Source: Henckelia pumila (lineage: Eukaryota > Streptophyta > Magnoliopsida > Lamiales > Gesneriaceae). From it: a stretch of 64,000 bases of DNA. Position numbers and translations under genes: made by a program. A model generated the notes under the pieces. That model was given only the letters and a program-made list of their open reading frames with translations. It was not told where the DNA came from and ran no database searches. Positions 36,361-48,935 of the stretch are shown one piece after another (position 1 is the first letter of the stretch; each line of letters opens with the position of its first letter). The stretch lies in contig NC_133121.1 in the NCBI RefSeq assembly GCF_033568475.1, forward strand, positions 135,316,375 through 135,380,374, written 5' to 3'.

Positions 36361-36663
36361 AGTTTTCGTGAGACGGTTTTACGGATCAATTTTGTGATAT
36401 GTATATATTATTTGGGTCATTTATGAAAAAAATATTACTTTGTTTGTCAAAAGTCTCACAAGTTAATTTTGTGATACGAATATCTTATTTGAGTCACTAA
36501 TGAAAAATATTATTTTTTACGCCAAAAGTCTCACGGGTTAATTTTGGGAAACAGATCTCTTAGTGACCCAAATAAGATATATATATCACAAAATTGACTT
36601 GTGAGACTTTTGGTTGATTCGTTTTTACGGATAAAAAATACGTAAGACCGTCTCACAGAAAAC
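36361..36663. mobile_element. MITE of the GTGAGACGGT family
   Basis: The left end AGTTTTCGTGAGACGGTTTT and the reverse complement of the right end, GGTTTTCTGTGAGACGGTCT, are imperfect inverted repeats of about 25 bp. The interior holds repeated phrases (AAAAGTCTCAC..GTTAATTTTG, ATTTGGGTCA/GAGTCACT) in both orientations. About 303 bp, no coding capacity. Confidence 0.75.
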
Positions 36664-36988
36664 CTACTCCTGCATTATATTGTGCATGCCAATATAATGT
36701 TATAGAGTAGTACAATATGCAAATTGCAAACCCACGATATCCAATTAGTAATTTGTTAATTTGTGAAAAAAGCTAGCTCAATTTTAGTCACCTAATAAAT
36801 TTATTAAATTGTCGATAACTTATAGTTCATTTGACACATCCAAATTTTAGTTTTATGATGAAATTTCATATTCGAGACTTATTTATATTCATCTTCAAAT
36901 TAAAAAATAATGTAAAAAACTTGTCCTAGTATGATTACGATTCTACGATGTGTTTACTTCAAGAATCATCTCAACCAAGTTCGACTAT

Positions 36989-37107
36989 GACAATGTTTGA
37001 GATTGGTTTTTATGAAGTATGTTTTTGAGTTTTTTCTTCACAAATTTTTTAACTTTTGTGAAGGAAAAACTCAACACGCATTCTAAAAGTAATCTCAAAC
37101 ACTATCC
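36989..37107. mobile_element. MITE, GTAGTGTTT family
   Basis: The left end GACAATGTTTGAGATTGGTT and the reverse complement of the right end, GGATAGTGTTTGAGATTACT, match well. The interior also folds (GAGTTTTTTCTTCACAAA with TTTGTGAAGGAAAAACTC), so the whole 119 bp is a near-continuous hairpin. Confidence 0.75.
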
Positions 37108-38033
37108 ATGTAATTTTGAAAGATTAAAGATGCATGCCGTTTATAAATATAGTATTATTTAGTACCAAATATATTACTTGAATATAATATTGGATATATA
37201 GATGATCCAGGTAAAATGAGCTAATATACAGATAAGTGGAGAACTAAATAATTCAACCTAAAATAAGAATAAAAATAAATCCTAAAAGACTTGATGACCA
37301 CTAAGAAATTAATTAGATGTTGAATGACAATAGCTGGATACTTCGAAAGCCGCACCAAATTAGGAAATTTACTAATTTAGTTTGAAAAGTATTTGATGTA
37401 TTGCATGAGTTATATATTTATACCCTTTTGTGGTGATTTGTTGATTAATAAGGAAAATTCGATGCGTGATTGTTTTATTTTTACTTCATGTTCACTCTTT
37501 ACGTCAAAATTTATATTCGATCAATTGAAATTCATTCATACTTTTGATCTAAGGTTATCATTTTATCCAAGACGTCAAATTTTCGTGTAATAATCTATTA
37601 CATGTTTAAACTTCTCGCACGTCTTTGTATTGGGCCAACCTGATACAACAATAACAAATGAAGCAACGAGTTTCACAAACAACTTGCACCTCTCTTGCAT
37701 CCATGTATTTTGTTAATAAATCAATTAACCAATTAGTTAAATAAAAGTTAAATAATGGACTAATGGGCTAACATAAAGGCCAGGGCTCAATGTTTCTTAC
37801 ACCTTTCCTTTAGTTTTGAGTGGGCCTCCAATAAAAATTTTAGAGACGGAAAATATAATTTTTCGATGTTATTAAACTATGTCCGTTCTAGTTTTCCTGA
37901 TTTATTTTTTTATAAAAAAAGAAAAAAAAAGTAATTACTTTTCGAGAATCGAAATAACTCGCCTCGAAGCGCAAGTTACCAACTCCGGTTTTGGGGCTTT
38001 ATCGTCCAAATCATAGGTTCGGCACTAAACATA
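37108..38033. other. gene-free stretch
   Basis: AT-rich sequence with no supported gene. An open frame at 37393-37590 (+) reads as low-complexity aromatic-rich sequence and is not believed. Near 37950-38030 there is a GC-richer phrase ending CATAGGTTCGGCACTAAAC that may be a worn tRNA-like SINE piece. Confidence 0.45.
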
Positions 38034-38160
38034 GGTAGTGTTTGAGAGAGTTTCTTAGAAGCATTTTTCAGCTTTTTTGTTAATAAAAATTTGAAATTTT
38101 GTGAAATTTTTATAACGAAAAGCTGATAAGTGCTTTTTAGAAACTCTCCCAAATACTACC
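38034..38160. mobile_element. MITE, GTAGTGTTT family (cleanest copy)
   Basis: The left end GGTAGTGTTTGAGAGAGTTT and the reverse complement of the right end, GGTAGTATTTGGGAGAGTTT, differ at few bases. The element is a 127-bp hairpin (AGCATTTTTCAGCTTTT paired with AAAAGCTGATAAGTGCT). ATAG occurs immediately on both sides and may be the target duplication. Confidence 0.8.
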
Positions 38161-38504
38161 ATAGTCTTTTATGTCGGATAAGATGCTTAATATTTAAACG
38201 TTTTGATAGTTAAACGTCGAGATATTGTTGGTCAACCAGTTAATGTGACTTTCAAATTTTAGGAAATATAATAGAATTAGAACTGTAGCTATTAAAATAT
38301 AAGTACGTGGAGAAACTCTCGGATGAATTTTCAATGTGATTGGTTTCGATCAACCTAAGATAAAAGAGATGTTTTTTTATTTTTATTTTTTGAATTGGGG
38401 GCAAAGTATGTTGCAATTGAATCTCGAACTTGAGACCTCATCTCAAATATAAAAATTTAGGATCAGATGAACGACAAGAATTTAGAGTTCAACCTATCAT
38501 AAAT

Positions 38505-38600
38505 GATTTGTTACGCCAAAAATATATTATTAATTACGTCTATGTATAAAAATACGAACCATTAAATGCATGATTTAGATATTACCGAATATGATTTCAT
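38505..38600 (+). repeat. Dispersed short repeat copy
   Basis: It contains ATTACGTCTATGTATAAAAA, then TACGAACCATTAAATGCATG. The same sequence is found diverged at about 34770-34890 and as reverse complement in the 93-bp insertion at 61234-61326. The class is unknown; a truncated SINE or small MITE is possible. Confidence 0.5.
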
Positions 38601-38995
38601 TAACCCGACAAGACATAGGCTAAAGAGATGAATTCAATTTTGTTAAAATGGAACTAAAAAATTTCAAAATCAAAGTCTGAAAATGGGCCTCAACAAGAAC
38701 AAGTAAATGGGCCAAAATCCATTTGACAAAAACTCCAACATTTAAAATCGTCCGCCTTTTCCGAGGTTTCCACTCCAACGTGTCGCTACGAATCTGCTTG
38801 GAAAATCACAGATGTCACTTGCCCAACTCCAACCCATAATCTTCCGTCTTTTTCTTGCTTTTTCTGTATTCATTGTGGTCGTACTTCCCACGCAATAATC
38901 CCTCTATTACGAATCAATCAGGTGATTATCATCGTAGGTTTCGTTGTCTTATTTTCAATGCCCATTCAGAAAGGGCAACTCCGTCGCACTCGCAC

Positions 38996-41900
38996 ATGAC
39001 CAAAAAGATGAGACAAGGTGGAGTTGTTTCATGCCTGGTGGTTGGAAACTATTGCCATGATGTTTTGATCAAGGACGGCCATGTGTTAGCAGAATCCCTG
39101 GGCGGGGCGGCCTCATTCATCGCCGAAGTGCTAGATGGTCTCTCAGTCGCCGCCACTTTCATCTCTAAGGTGGGTTCCGATTTCTCTTACGAAGTTAACC
39201 ACCCGCCCCTCATTTCAGCTTCTTCCAGAACAACTCTCTTCCATGCTCACTTCTCTTCTCATATCCAACGACAAGACCGCGTGCTCAAAAGGGTTCGATC
39301 CTGCGAGCCAATTAAGCCCTTGGACCTCCCCGACTCCCGATTCGAGTACGGTTTGGCAGTTGCCGTGGGTGGGGAAGTCTTGCCGGAAACGTTGGAGCGA
39401 ATGCTAGATATTTGTGAGATGGTGTTTGTAGATGTACAAGGACTGATCCGGGTTTTCGATGAAGAAGATGGAACAGTGAGTCTTATTCAATTGAAGGATT
39501 CTAAATTCTATAATTTACTCCCTAGAATTGGGTTTTTGAAGGCCTCAGCGGACGAGGCGCCTTACATTAATGTTGATGAGGCGAAGAAATTTTGTTGTGT
39601 GGTGGTGACGAATGGAAAAGATGGGTGTACCCTTTATTACAGGAATGATGAGCAGAAAATTGCTCCCTTTCCGACTGTCCAGGTCGATCCCACTGGTGCT
39701 GGGGATAGTTTTCTGGGCGGCCTTGTTGCTGGACTTGCGCAGGGGCTGGCAGCGGCAGATGCTGTTTTATTGGGGAACTTTTTTGGATCACTCACCGTTG
39801 GGCATTTGGGGCTTCCCAAATTTGATTCGGGTTTATTGCAGGTTAGATTTATGTAGTTGATTGATGTTTCCTTTTGTTTCATGCTCATTATTCTGTTCTT
39901 CCATCGACATTTGCATGAATGTCTGGCATGCTAGAGACACAGGATATAAGATTCTAACTGGTTAGTCTTGGCTCCATGAAGTAGATAGATATCTTAAAAA
40001 AATAAAAAGGTTTTGAATTTTCCAGTGTGTCTTTTGGAAAGGTTTTAACAGTGATTTAGAAATTAGATATAAACTCTAGTTTAGCAAATCATGAACTCTC
40101 TTCAAAATCAAGTGTCATACGTGGTGTTCTCATCAAGAGTTATTACTTCGTTTGTTCTCACATAGATTATTCAAGTGTCGTAAGATTTAGTTCTGGTTTA
40201 CAATTCACCATGCAGAAGTTACACTATAACAGATGAGATTGAATGCTGTTTTGTTGTTATCACCCATTTGGACGTTTTAAGTAAGTTTAAGTTTACACTT
40301 TACAACCATGGATAGAATCATTGATATGTTCCTCTATAGAAAGCTTCAACTCTGATGTTTAAAAGTAAAAACCATGATTTTACAACCCCCACCCCCCCTT
40401 TGTGGTGGTTAAGGAGTTCCATCTGAGACATGGGACTAGTGCTTTGGCTTTTGATTGAATTGACGCGTTAAATAGAACTAAGTTAATTGATGTTGAGCGG
40501 GTGATTTGTCTTGCTAGTATTAGATGAGAACAAATAAAATTGTCAACTTTTGGGGAAACTTAGAACAGCCCATTGGAAATTTTATATCTTGTTTAGACTC
40601 GGGTTCTGTTAGAAATTAACTTGGACCTAACTCAAAGAGGGGAGATTTGCCCTTTTCTATATAAAGGGCTCCCAGGCACAAACTAAGACACCAACATGTT
40701 CGTATTCAGGTTTTAGGCTTGCGGCCCATGACCAGTATTGACTTGTACTAATGTAAGAAAGATCAGGGGTATTTCATGATAAATCCGAAACAAGACCAAA
40801 GATTTGCTTAGCATCGTATTTCACTCAGACATGGCAAAACGTTTCTGAAAATTGAGCTAGCAAAGCGTTTTATATGTTTTCTACTCTATGAACCTCATGT
40901 CATAGACGTTATTAAGGAGGACTTAGGGGAAAAAACCTCTTTAGCTTTCAGAAACACTCATTGATAGACCTTTATTGTTTCTGGTAGCATTTACATGCTT
41001 GTACCCTTCAAATCATTGTCTCAATCTGTCTTCCCAAATTTTTTAGCAATCCAATAATCTAAAATGATGATTGTGCTAGATGATCTATACATTCATGTGC
41101 ATAAAAATTTGAAATTTAAAGGAGCATGAGGGGGTTACCAAGGTGAAATTGTAGGAGAAGTTTCATGGAGTCATCCATCATTGTTATAAATTATTTTCTT
41201 TGAAGGGTAATTCATGTATAAGAATTTCTTAGTTTGATGGCTTGTAATTTTACGGAAATTTCATTTTTATCAGGGAGCTACAAAAATAAAAAATGGAAAA
41301 GAAGAACAAAAAAAAGAACAAACAAAATTTTCCTAATATAAAAGTGGACTGAGAGTATCCTAAAATGAAAAGCACTTGGACAATTGTGCAAAATTTTGGA
41401 GATGCATCGTGATAAAAGAAAGTGGCTTGGCTAAAACAAATGGCCTAAGTCATTTTTTAGTCAACATCATTTTCTCTCCTTATCTCTATTACACCTATCA
41501 GGCATTAGATCTTTTGCTGGCGGTGCCAAAACAGAAACACGACTTTTCCTCGCCATATGGCAAAAACAGCTACTACTTAGTCAGTAGTCACTATGCGGCT
41601 GTGTACATGCTTACTCCAATTGTTTATGACTTATGAGCTGCTCAGAGTTGGATATTCTTCTACCGACCTTAGCTTTGTTTTATTGTTCTCAGAATTGGTT
41701 TATTATATTTATAGAGCTTCATAATTATTTGCCGGTTGATTGTTATGTGTCCATGATATGATCTTTGGGTTAAATGGAATAGTAGGGAATTGACAAAAAT
41801 AATTTATTGAGCAGTTAATTAGATCCAGGGCTTTCCAATACTGGTCATTTCCATGAAGCTGGTATCGATTGGCATCATTGTTGATGGTTGCCTTTGATCT

Positions 41901-42476
41901 TATTTGGTGATTTTGTTTTCAATGTATAATAGGAACATTGTCTTACTTCTATAAACATCTCTTCCTCTGGTCTCCTATTCTGGAGAATGGCACTTAAAAC
42001 AGTGGTAAATTCGATTTCTTTCCACGGGTGCAGGGTGACCAGTATTTAACATGCAATTTCCTTTTGTTTGGTCCTTCACCAGATTTGCTGCCTCATTACC
42101 TGAAAGGACATCTAATCATCTTTGTGGTTACATTTTTAAGTTCATGGTCATGTTATCTTGCTGACACCATTTATTTTGAATTTCCTTCTAGATAGTCAAG
42201 GAAGAAGTGCACCGGAAGAGGTTGAAGTTACTCGAGTGCCACGAACCAGAAAAAGACACTTCAATATTTTTGAAACCATTAGATCACGAAGATTTCCTTA
42301 CAGTGCTTTCTATAGCAAAATCATCGCTCATGCACCCTGCCCAAAAATGCCAGGGGGTGCTGCCAAGTTTGCCTAAAGTGTTAGAACAGTATAACCACCT
42401 ACCTACCGGTCAGTCAAATCAATTTCCGGGCTTCATTTTTGACGAACCAATTCGGTCTGGTGATGAGACTCCTTGA
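38996..42476 (+). CDS. MIK: Inositol 3-kinase, pfkB family
   Basis: This pfkB/ribokinase-fold enzyme phosphorylates myo-inositol to inositol 3-phosphate, an early step of the lipid-independent phytate route. Two exons (38996-39841, 42192-42476) encode 376 residues; the intron is phase 0, 2350 bp, GTTAGA...TTCTAG. The start MTKKMRQGGVV was chosen because family members begin only a few residues before VVGNYCHDVLI; the frame is open further upstream. Motifs in order: VVGNYCHDVLI, ESLGGAASFIAEVLDGL (substrate loop), SKVGSDFSYEV, RVLKRVRSCEPI, PDSRFEYGLAVAVGGEVLPE, DVQGLIRVFD, RIGFLKASADEA, CVVVTNGKDGC, and VDPTGAGDSFLGGL, the ATP/anion-hole signature with the catalytic Asp. Exon 2 begins IVKEEVHRKR, as in At5g58730, then diverges into a poorly conserved tail. 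Length and neighbour order (SMR gene next) agree with At5g58730. Confidence 0.93.
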
Positions 42477-43264
42477 CAAGGATAGGATGTCCAACATCTT
42501 CCCTCCCTCGTAACCTCGGTGAAAATAAAACAAAAAAGTCGAGGGAGGATAGCAGAAAAACGCATCTAATAAAATCAGAGCATAGACTTGATTCTAGCTC
42601 ACAAGTCTATGCTATGTAAACCTTAGCTTATCCACTGGTGTAGATTTTCCGGCCTAACGAGTGTCATATAGACTTGCAAGAGAGGTGACTTCTTGGCCGG
42701 ACGGCCTACTTCTGTTGATGTCTAAAACCGCAAGCAGAGGCACCGGCCGGGCCCCAATCCCCTTCTCGCTTCCCTCTTTGAGTCTGTGGATCCGCCCTTG
42801 TTGGCTGATGACATGCAATGAATGATAGTGTCGATAAACTTGACGGTGCATGCATTTCACTGTCTTAACAATGCCTCTAACTTCAGAGTAGTGTTTGAAA
42901 TCTGTACTTGGTACCAGCCTTTTTCCATTTCATGAAAACTCTTTATTAGATCGTTCCCGAGATAATTTTATAAAACAGATATCTGGTCTGACTCGATTCA
43001 ATCTACTCATAAAAAAAGTATTATTTTTTAGTTTTAAAATATTTATTTGACCCTCCATATTAATATTGTGAAGATCTGATGTTTGTAATTATGTAATTTA
43101 TCCAATGAAATATTTTAAATCAAGTGCGTTGGAATACAATCGTCAGCGTACTAGGAGATCCATAAAAATTTTGACTTTTCTTTTATAAAATCAAGGGAAT
43201 GCAAACAAGCAACCCCGGGCCTCTAGGATCAAGCTCGAACGTGGTATTATTTCTAGATTTTTCA
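42477..43264. other. 3' flank of the inositol kinase with a GC-rich patch
   Basis: The first part is presumably 3' UTR. At about 42650-42860 a GC-rich segment stands out (GGCCGGACGGCC, GGCACCGGCCGGGCCCCAAT, and GGGCGGATCCACAG on the minus strand). It gives a 68-residue minus-strand open frame without family resemblance and looks more like a piece of a dispersed repeat than a gene. Confidence 0.45.
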
Positions 43265-43483
43265 TTTTTTTTGTGATGTGAGAACTCGCAGCCGCTATAT
43301 TCGTTGCGCATTGGGTAAACCCTCGGAGTAATGCAATATCATGCAAACTACGTTAACTGGATAAATTACACTAGGCAAGTTCTGTGTGACAGATTAGTCC
43401 ATGAAAGTGTTGGTAGGGGGAATCGAACTTCTGATCTCTGGTCAAGAGTTTACTGTTTATCTATTCCACTAACTTGAACACCC
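43265..43483 (-). mobile_element. Au-type SINE
   Basis: Read on the minus strand it opens GGGTGTTCAAGTTAGTGGAA (tRNA-derived, A-box region). It then has AGATCAGAAGTTCGATTCC (B box), TACCAACAC, ACTTGCCTAGTG, ATATTGCATTA, GGGTTTACCCAATGCGCA, GTAGCGGCTGCGAGTTCTCA-like sequence and an A8 tail (43265-43272). This is the body of the Au SINE family, which is widespread in angiosperms. It looks nearly full length. Clear target-site duplications were not found, suggesting some age. Confidence 0.85.
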
Positions 43484-43716
43484 TTTAGAGGCTATTATTT
43501 TTTTATTTGCACGTCGCATGGGTAAACTCTTGTATTTAAATTTAATACAGTAGCTAGAGTGCGTAATGGTATATGGTAATCTAGTGCGACAAACTTGATC
43601 AATAAATTCTGAATTTATCAAAGTATCTTGCAAGCCACATCAGCGGGTAAATCTTGTGGTAACCCTGTGCAACAATCTTGACCAATGACAATCTAATTGG
43701 TATCGATTATTGAAGG

Positions 43717-44403
43717 GTGTTTGACAAAATTTATAAGTTGTTGAAAATAACTAATAAACTGATTCAGAGCTTATAAGTTTTGGCAATTTTTTTAAAAAAG
43801 TTGTTTTACCTTTATTGTTTTTAGAAATTATTTTATTTTAATATTTTACCTCATTTTAACTTTGTTTATTTTCTTAAATATCCACCATGTTTTCTACCCG
43901 TTTTTTATATTAATCTAAAAAATTAATAGCCTCCTCATGCATAGACTTGGACTTCTTCTTTTTTCTTTCTCTTCATACTATTATTGGTAGATCCAGATGG
44001 CTCGAACAAGAAATCAATGAAAATGATGTGAGGAAAAAAAAATCAGTTTCCGATTTCAATTTTCTAATCCGGAATTGACATTTACGTTGAGACAATTACT
44101 ATATTAGAATTATTTTAAAAATGACTTTTATTTCTCTAAGTAATAGCAAACGATTAAAAATGAGAAAGGGTTTAAAAAAGGCATTGTAGGATTTTTTTTT
44201 AAAAATTAAAACGCTATAAAATATAGATAAAATTGTTTTATTTTTTAATATAAATTTAATTAACATGTATGATAAAAATCTAAAATTTTCGTATATCGGT
44301 ATATGTATAATTATTTACTTTCATAGTATTATATATTTTGACAATAATTTTTTTTATAATACAAAACATCAACATCTTTAAGTTGTTTTAAATAATCAAA
44401 CGA
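43717..44403. mobile_element. Possible MITE (GGGTGTTTGAC termini)
   Basis: The left end GGGTGTTTGACAAAATTTAT, with TTATAAGTTGTT just inside, resembles the family at 7200-7432. The right side, in reverse complement, reads GTCGTTTGATTATTTAAAAC. The pairing is poor, so this is a candidate only. The interior is AT-rich and non-coding. Confidence 0.35.
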
Positions 44404-45226
44404 CGTATTAGTTACATGCAATTACTTTACAAAAAATTGTAACATCTTCGTATTTTTATTTAACAACGTATGAATAGTTATTTGATTAAGAGCATTATCA
44501 GAGAGCAAGTAAAAATGTATTTTTTACTTTATTTGGGATAAAAAATTTAAATGGGTGATTTTAAATCATGTTATCAAATAAGGATACGGATTTAAACTCC
44601 ATAATCATAAATAGAAATCAATTCAAATTCAAAGATTTTAAAAGCAATAACATTTTGAAAATTTTCCAATCCAAATGTAGCTCAAAAGTCAAACTTTTCT
44701 TTATCTTTATTTATTATTACATTATACCCTATATTATATATTATTAATATAAAAGGGTTATTTTTATCAAAATTTATTTCCATGTGGCCATAAATCCCAG
44801 AATCTGATATGGGTGATGTGATATTCTGATTCGCTGTGGAAATTCAAAATCAAAACGTTGTCGCCTCAACCTATCCCCGATCCCAAATTCAACGTCCCCA
44901 AATTTTAATCCCGGAAGTTAGGGTTTCCATCCCAATTTGTTTTTGGAATCGAAACCCATTTTTGCAGCCCTCCACCATATTCATTTTCTTCTTTTCTTTT
45001 TTAATCAGATGATTAGGTCAATTTTTTTCCCATTTTCCCCCAAGCATCCTTTGGATGGATGAGAATATGTGTATTGTTTGTTAACTGGGAGGGATCAAGT
45101 ATGAGGACGATTAGGCGATGTTGTTGTATTTGTACTCATGCCTTTAGATGTACATAACTATTGTGTATAGCCAGTAAAGTACCGGCATATTTATCTATAG
45201 GTGTATCTGTATATAATTGCTAAAAG
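44404..45226 (+). promoter_or_regulatory. Upstream region and leader of the SMR gene
   Basis: A pyrimidine-rich, CCC-containing zone at about 44860-45050 looks like a transcription start region and leader. Between it and the SMR start are two short upstream reading frames: 45055-45084 (MDENMCIVC) and 45101-45157 (MRTIRRCCCICTHAFRCT). Whether they lie in the mature mRNA depends on the transcription start and on any leader intron. Confidence 0.45.
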
Positions 45227-48200
45227 ATGAACCACACAAAGAACAAGAAGAAGAAGAAGAGACAAAGAGTTTCTGCAAAGGAGAATGAGGGTAATCAAGC
45301 TGCGTCATGTAAGTTTACTGATGAAAAAGACCAAAGGAATTTGAGAAATTTATTGATGGCTTTTAGTTCTGTTTCTCTGGAAGAAGTTCATACAGCTTAC
45401 AAAGAAGCCAAGGGGGATCCCGACGTAGCTGCTATAATTCTTGCCAATGTTGTTGAGAGTGCAGCGAGGGAGGATCAGAGCACAACATGCTCAAGCTCCA
45501 GTGGGAATGACTACGTGGGTTCAAGCTCGAGTTCTTTTGCATCAGAAATTTTTGGTGATGCTAATGAGTTCCCGCAGGTTGGGTTTAACCGGAAGAGTAA
45601 ACCCAAGTCAAAGAAAGTCATTGCTGCTGCAGGCACGGTGTCGACTGTGTTGGGCAAAGACTATGTCAGGTCTACCCCGAAGAAGGGCCCTTCTAATTTG
45701 AAGGGATTTCATGAGGAGAGTTTGAACAGGAAGGAAGCTGAACAATTCTTATGTTCCATGCTCGGTGAAGAGTGTGAACTGAGCTTGGCTTTAGTTAGCG
45801 ATGTATTAGGTAAGTTTCTTGGCATTGTTCTTTGATGAATATCCTTTATGGGCATAGTTTACCAAACTTGTATCCTCTCTCTCTTGTTCTTTCGGGCTTT
45901 TGGATTACTGTTGTAGATTGGGGAGGTTAGCTTTGTGTGCATCGTTGAATGGTAAATTTACATTCAATTTATTGTGTTGGATATTTCACAACTGTTTTGA
46001 CTTGACATCTGTTTTTTTACTTTCAACAGGTCAATGCGGAGATGACCTGGAGAAGGTAACGAGGCAAATGCAGCTTCTTTTTTGAAAGTGTTGATCGTAA
46101 CTATTAATTTTCTGATTTACAGTTATAATTTATAGCTACGCTACTCTGTACTTTAAAAGAAAGGCCATATGATTTATATCCATTTCAGCTAATTACAATC
46201 TCCTTTTTCTTTTCATTGGATCCTAATCTATGAGACATTGAGCAATTTATATTTGCCTTTTACTTTTTGTTCAATATCTTCTTTAGCATCCTATGAAAGA
46301 ATGGGCTTGTGATTTATATTCATGTCAGCTAAATACGATCTCCTTTTTCTTTTCTTTTGGATCCTAATCTATGAAAGCTTGAGCAATATATATTTGCTCT
46401 TTACTTTTTGTTCAATACCTTCTTTAGCATTCAAACTAAAGTCGCAAGACAAGTAAATTAGAAATAGATGGTTTGAATGTTCTTTGTTCTTTCTCTCAGA
46501 TGAGCTTCATGAAACAAATAATTTTTGCTGTGGTTGGCCCACAATGCAGATTGCACAAATAGCCCAAGGAAGCTTTAAGCGTTTGCCACTTCATAGTGTG
46601 AAAGAGCGATTTTATGGTTTCCTGACCTCTTTTACTTGAGATCCAACGATATTAAAAAAAATCATTTCTTTTGTTAATTCATCTCGCTAAAAATGCTTCG
46701 GGACCAGCATGCTCTTCAGGGCTCATCCTTCTGCAGAGCTTGGTAAACTGAATTCACATAATTGCTGACTTATCAGTGACATATTTGGCATTTAAGTAAA
46801 ATAATTGATTTACACTGATTTTATGCATACAGTGGTTTTTGGCAATGTTCTTTTTTTTTTTTTAATCTTTTTATTTTTGCAAGGATACCAGGAAAGAGGA
46901 ATCTTTAATATCAACTTTTTTTATGTCGATGGTTGACCCTTTTTTTCCCTCTTACAGGCTTTGGATGTGCTGCTTGAATTATCAGCTACCTCAAAAGAGC
47001 AGGTCCATGGTGGTTATGAGTCTGTCATCAGAGAGGATGCTCAGTATCTTCCTGAATCAGCCGACACTGTATGCTACTTCTAACTAGTGTTTGATAGATT
47101 TTTCTAAATCCCAATAATGCTAGTTGAACTGTTTTACAATATAGTTTCATGCATGCTATTTCTTGAATGTGTATAATTCCATATGTGGTGGAGTAGAGCA
47201 TAACTAGACAATAGTATAAGTTATAGCTTATCTGTTATGTTTCTTGTTTTTTCACGAATCCACGGTATTATATGAAAAAATTCCAAAGTTATTACTTTAT
47301 TTTATTTGCAATAGAATATGTGTATTATAGTTAATGGTAAAATTTTAAATTAGAAGTTACAATATTCTCATTTAGTTTATTATTTCTTTGCAGCTAACTG
47401 ACAGAACACTTGACTCAAATTTCCATTCATCTGAAATTAAACTTAAGGACAATCCTTGGTTTACAGGAAATCATTGCAGGTAATGCAGCTATGTTAAAAC
47501 ACCGGTTGCATAAAGATTGCTCAATGCTTATCGACTGGTCCTAGTACCTTGGAAGGGGATCAAGAATACCTTGCGAAGCTTGATTGAAAGCCACATATAA
47601 AGGATCTGAACATCAAGTCAATTTTAGCTCTTTTTAAGTTTCATCTGTAGGAAACTTAAGTTGTTAATCCCATGAACTATTACTGTCCTGCTAACAAGTT
47701 TCACCATCTGGTGTTGTATATTATATCTAGAACATTAGAGCTTGGAAGTAAGTTTTGAAGCTTGAGTTGATTGGTCATTTTTGTTTTTAATAGGGATCTT
47801 TCAAAAGTTACTGGATCTAGTGAATCTCACGTTTCAACAGAGATGGGATATTTGAAGTCAGAGCTTCCACAGCAGTTATTGGAGGCCTTGTTTAACATGC
47901 CCACTCCCAAGACTGCTGAACATGAACCAAGCACCATGAACTGGAGAAATGTTGTTAAGAAAATGACATCCCTCGGTCAAATGTCTCAACCTGGTGAGGG
48001 TGAACAACGGAAACCTCTCCAAGGTATTTTAATTATTCAAATGTCTGTTGCTGACATGTTGTTCCCTCACAGTTTTGCTTTTGTGTTTTACGTGCCAGTC
48101 ATGAACTCGGGCATAATTTCACACCTGCCATTTTGGAGAAAGTGTTGATTTTAAGAATACCACATCAATTTTTTAGTTTTATAGGGAAATACATGACCAA

Positions 48201-48882
48201 TGATTCATTAATTCCTTAGTTTACAAAACTAATTTGGTACCATTGTTTTTTCTGTGGCAATGTTTCTCAGTTTCTATTACGCTCTCTTCAGTTCGTTCCA
48301 GACTCGTGTAAAATGTTGTATTATAATCCATCTCTTTTTTGTAGCTAAAGGAGACGAGTATTTGGCACTCAGAACTACTGCAAAGCAGCACTGGGAGTCG
48401 ATGAAATCTTACTATCAGAAGGTTGTGCATACCTAGAGCTTGTGTCTGGTTATGCTTTTGGTTTTTCTTTGCTAAGCTTTTGGGCCTGAGAAGTAAGATT
48501 TGCTGCAGGCTACAACTGCTTTTGCGAATGGAGAGAAGGAACATGCTGCTTATCTCTCTGAGCAGGTATGTTACTTGGAGAAGGGTATCTGGATTTGTGG
48601 TATTTCCATTACTTTTTAGTGTAATATTTCAGGTCAAATTTTCTTCTTTATAACACATCATAATTTTTAATTAGATTTTTACAAGTAAATGGGTAAAGCT
48701 CACCATTCTCTTGACATAGTTCATTTCTTTGTTGGGAATGCTCAATGATTAGGTTTGGAAAAACCTTCTCGAACACTTTACAAAAGAATCATTGGTATGG
48801 CTGTATAGGTGTTTTTTAGTTGGATTTTTGTACATGAAATAGTTGGTTAACACATTTGGGATTCTGGTGACGGTATATATAT

Positions 48883-48935
<53 letters not shown>

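Noticed and set aside
43415-43483. A tRNA-like sequence with a good B box
   Set aside because: It is the head of an Au SINE; the body and A tail follow, and no tRNA cloverleaf with an anticodon arm is convincing.
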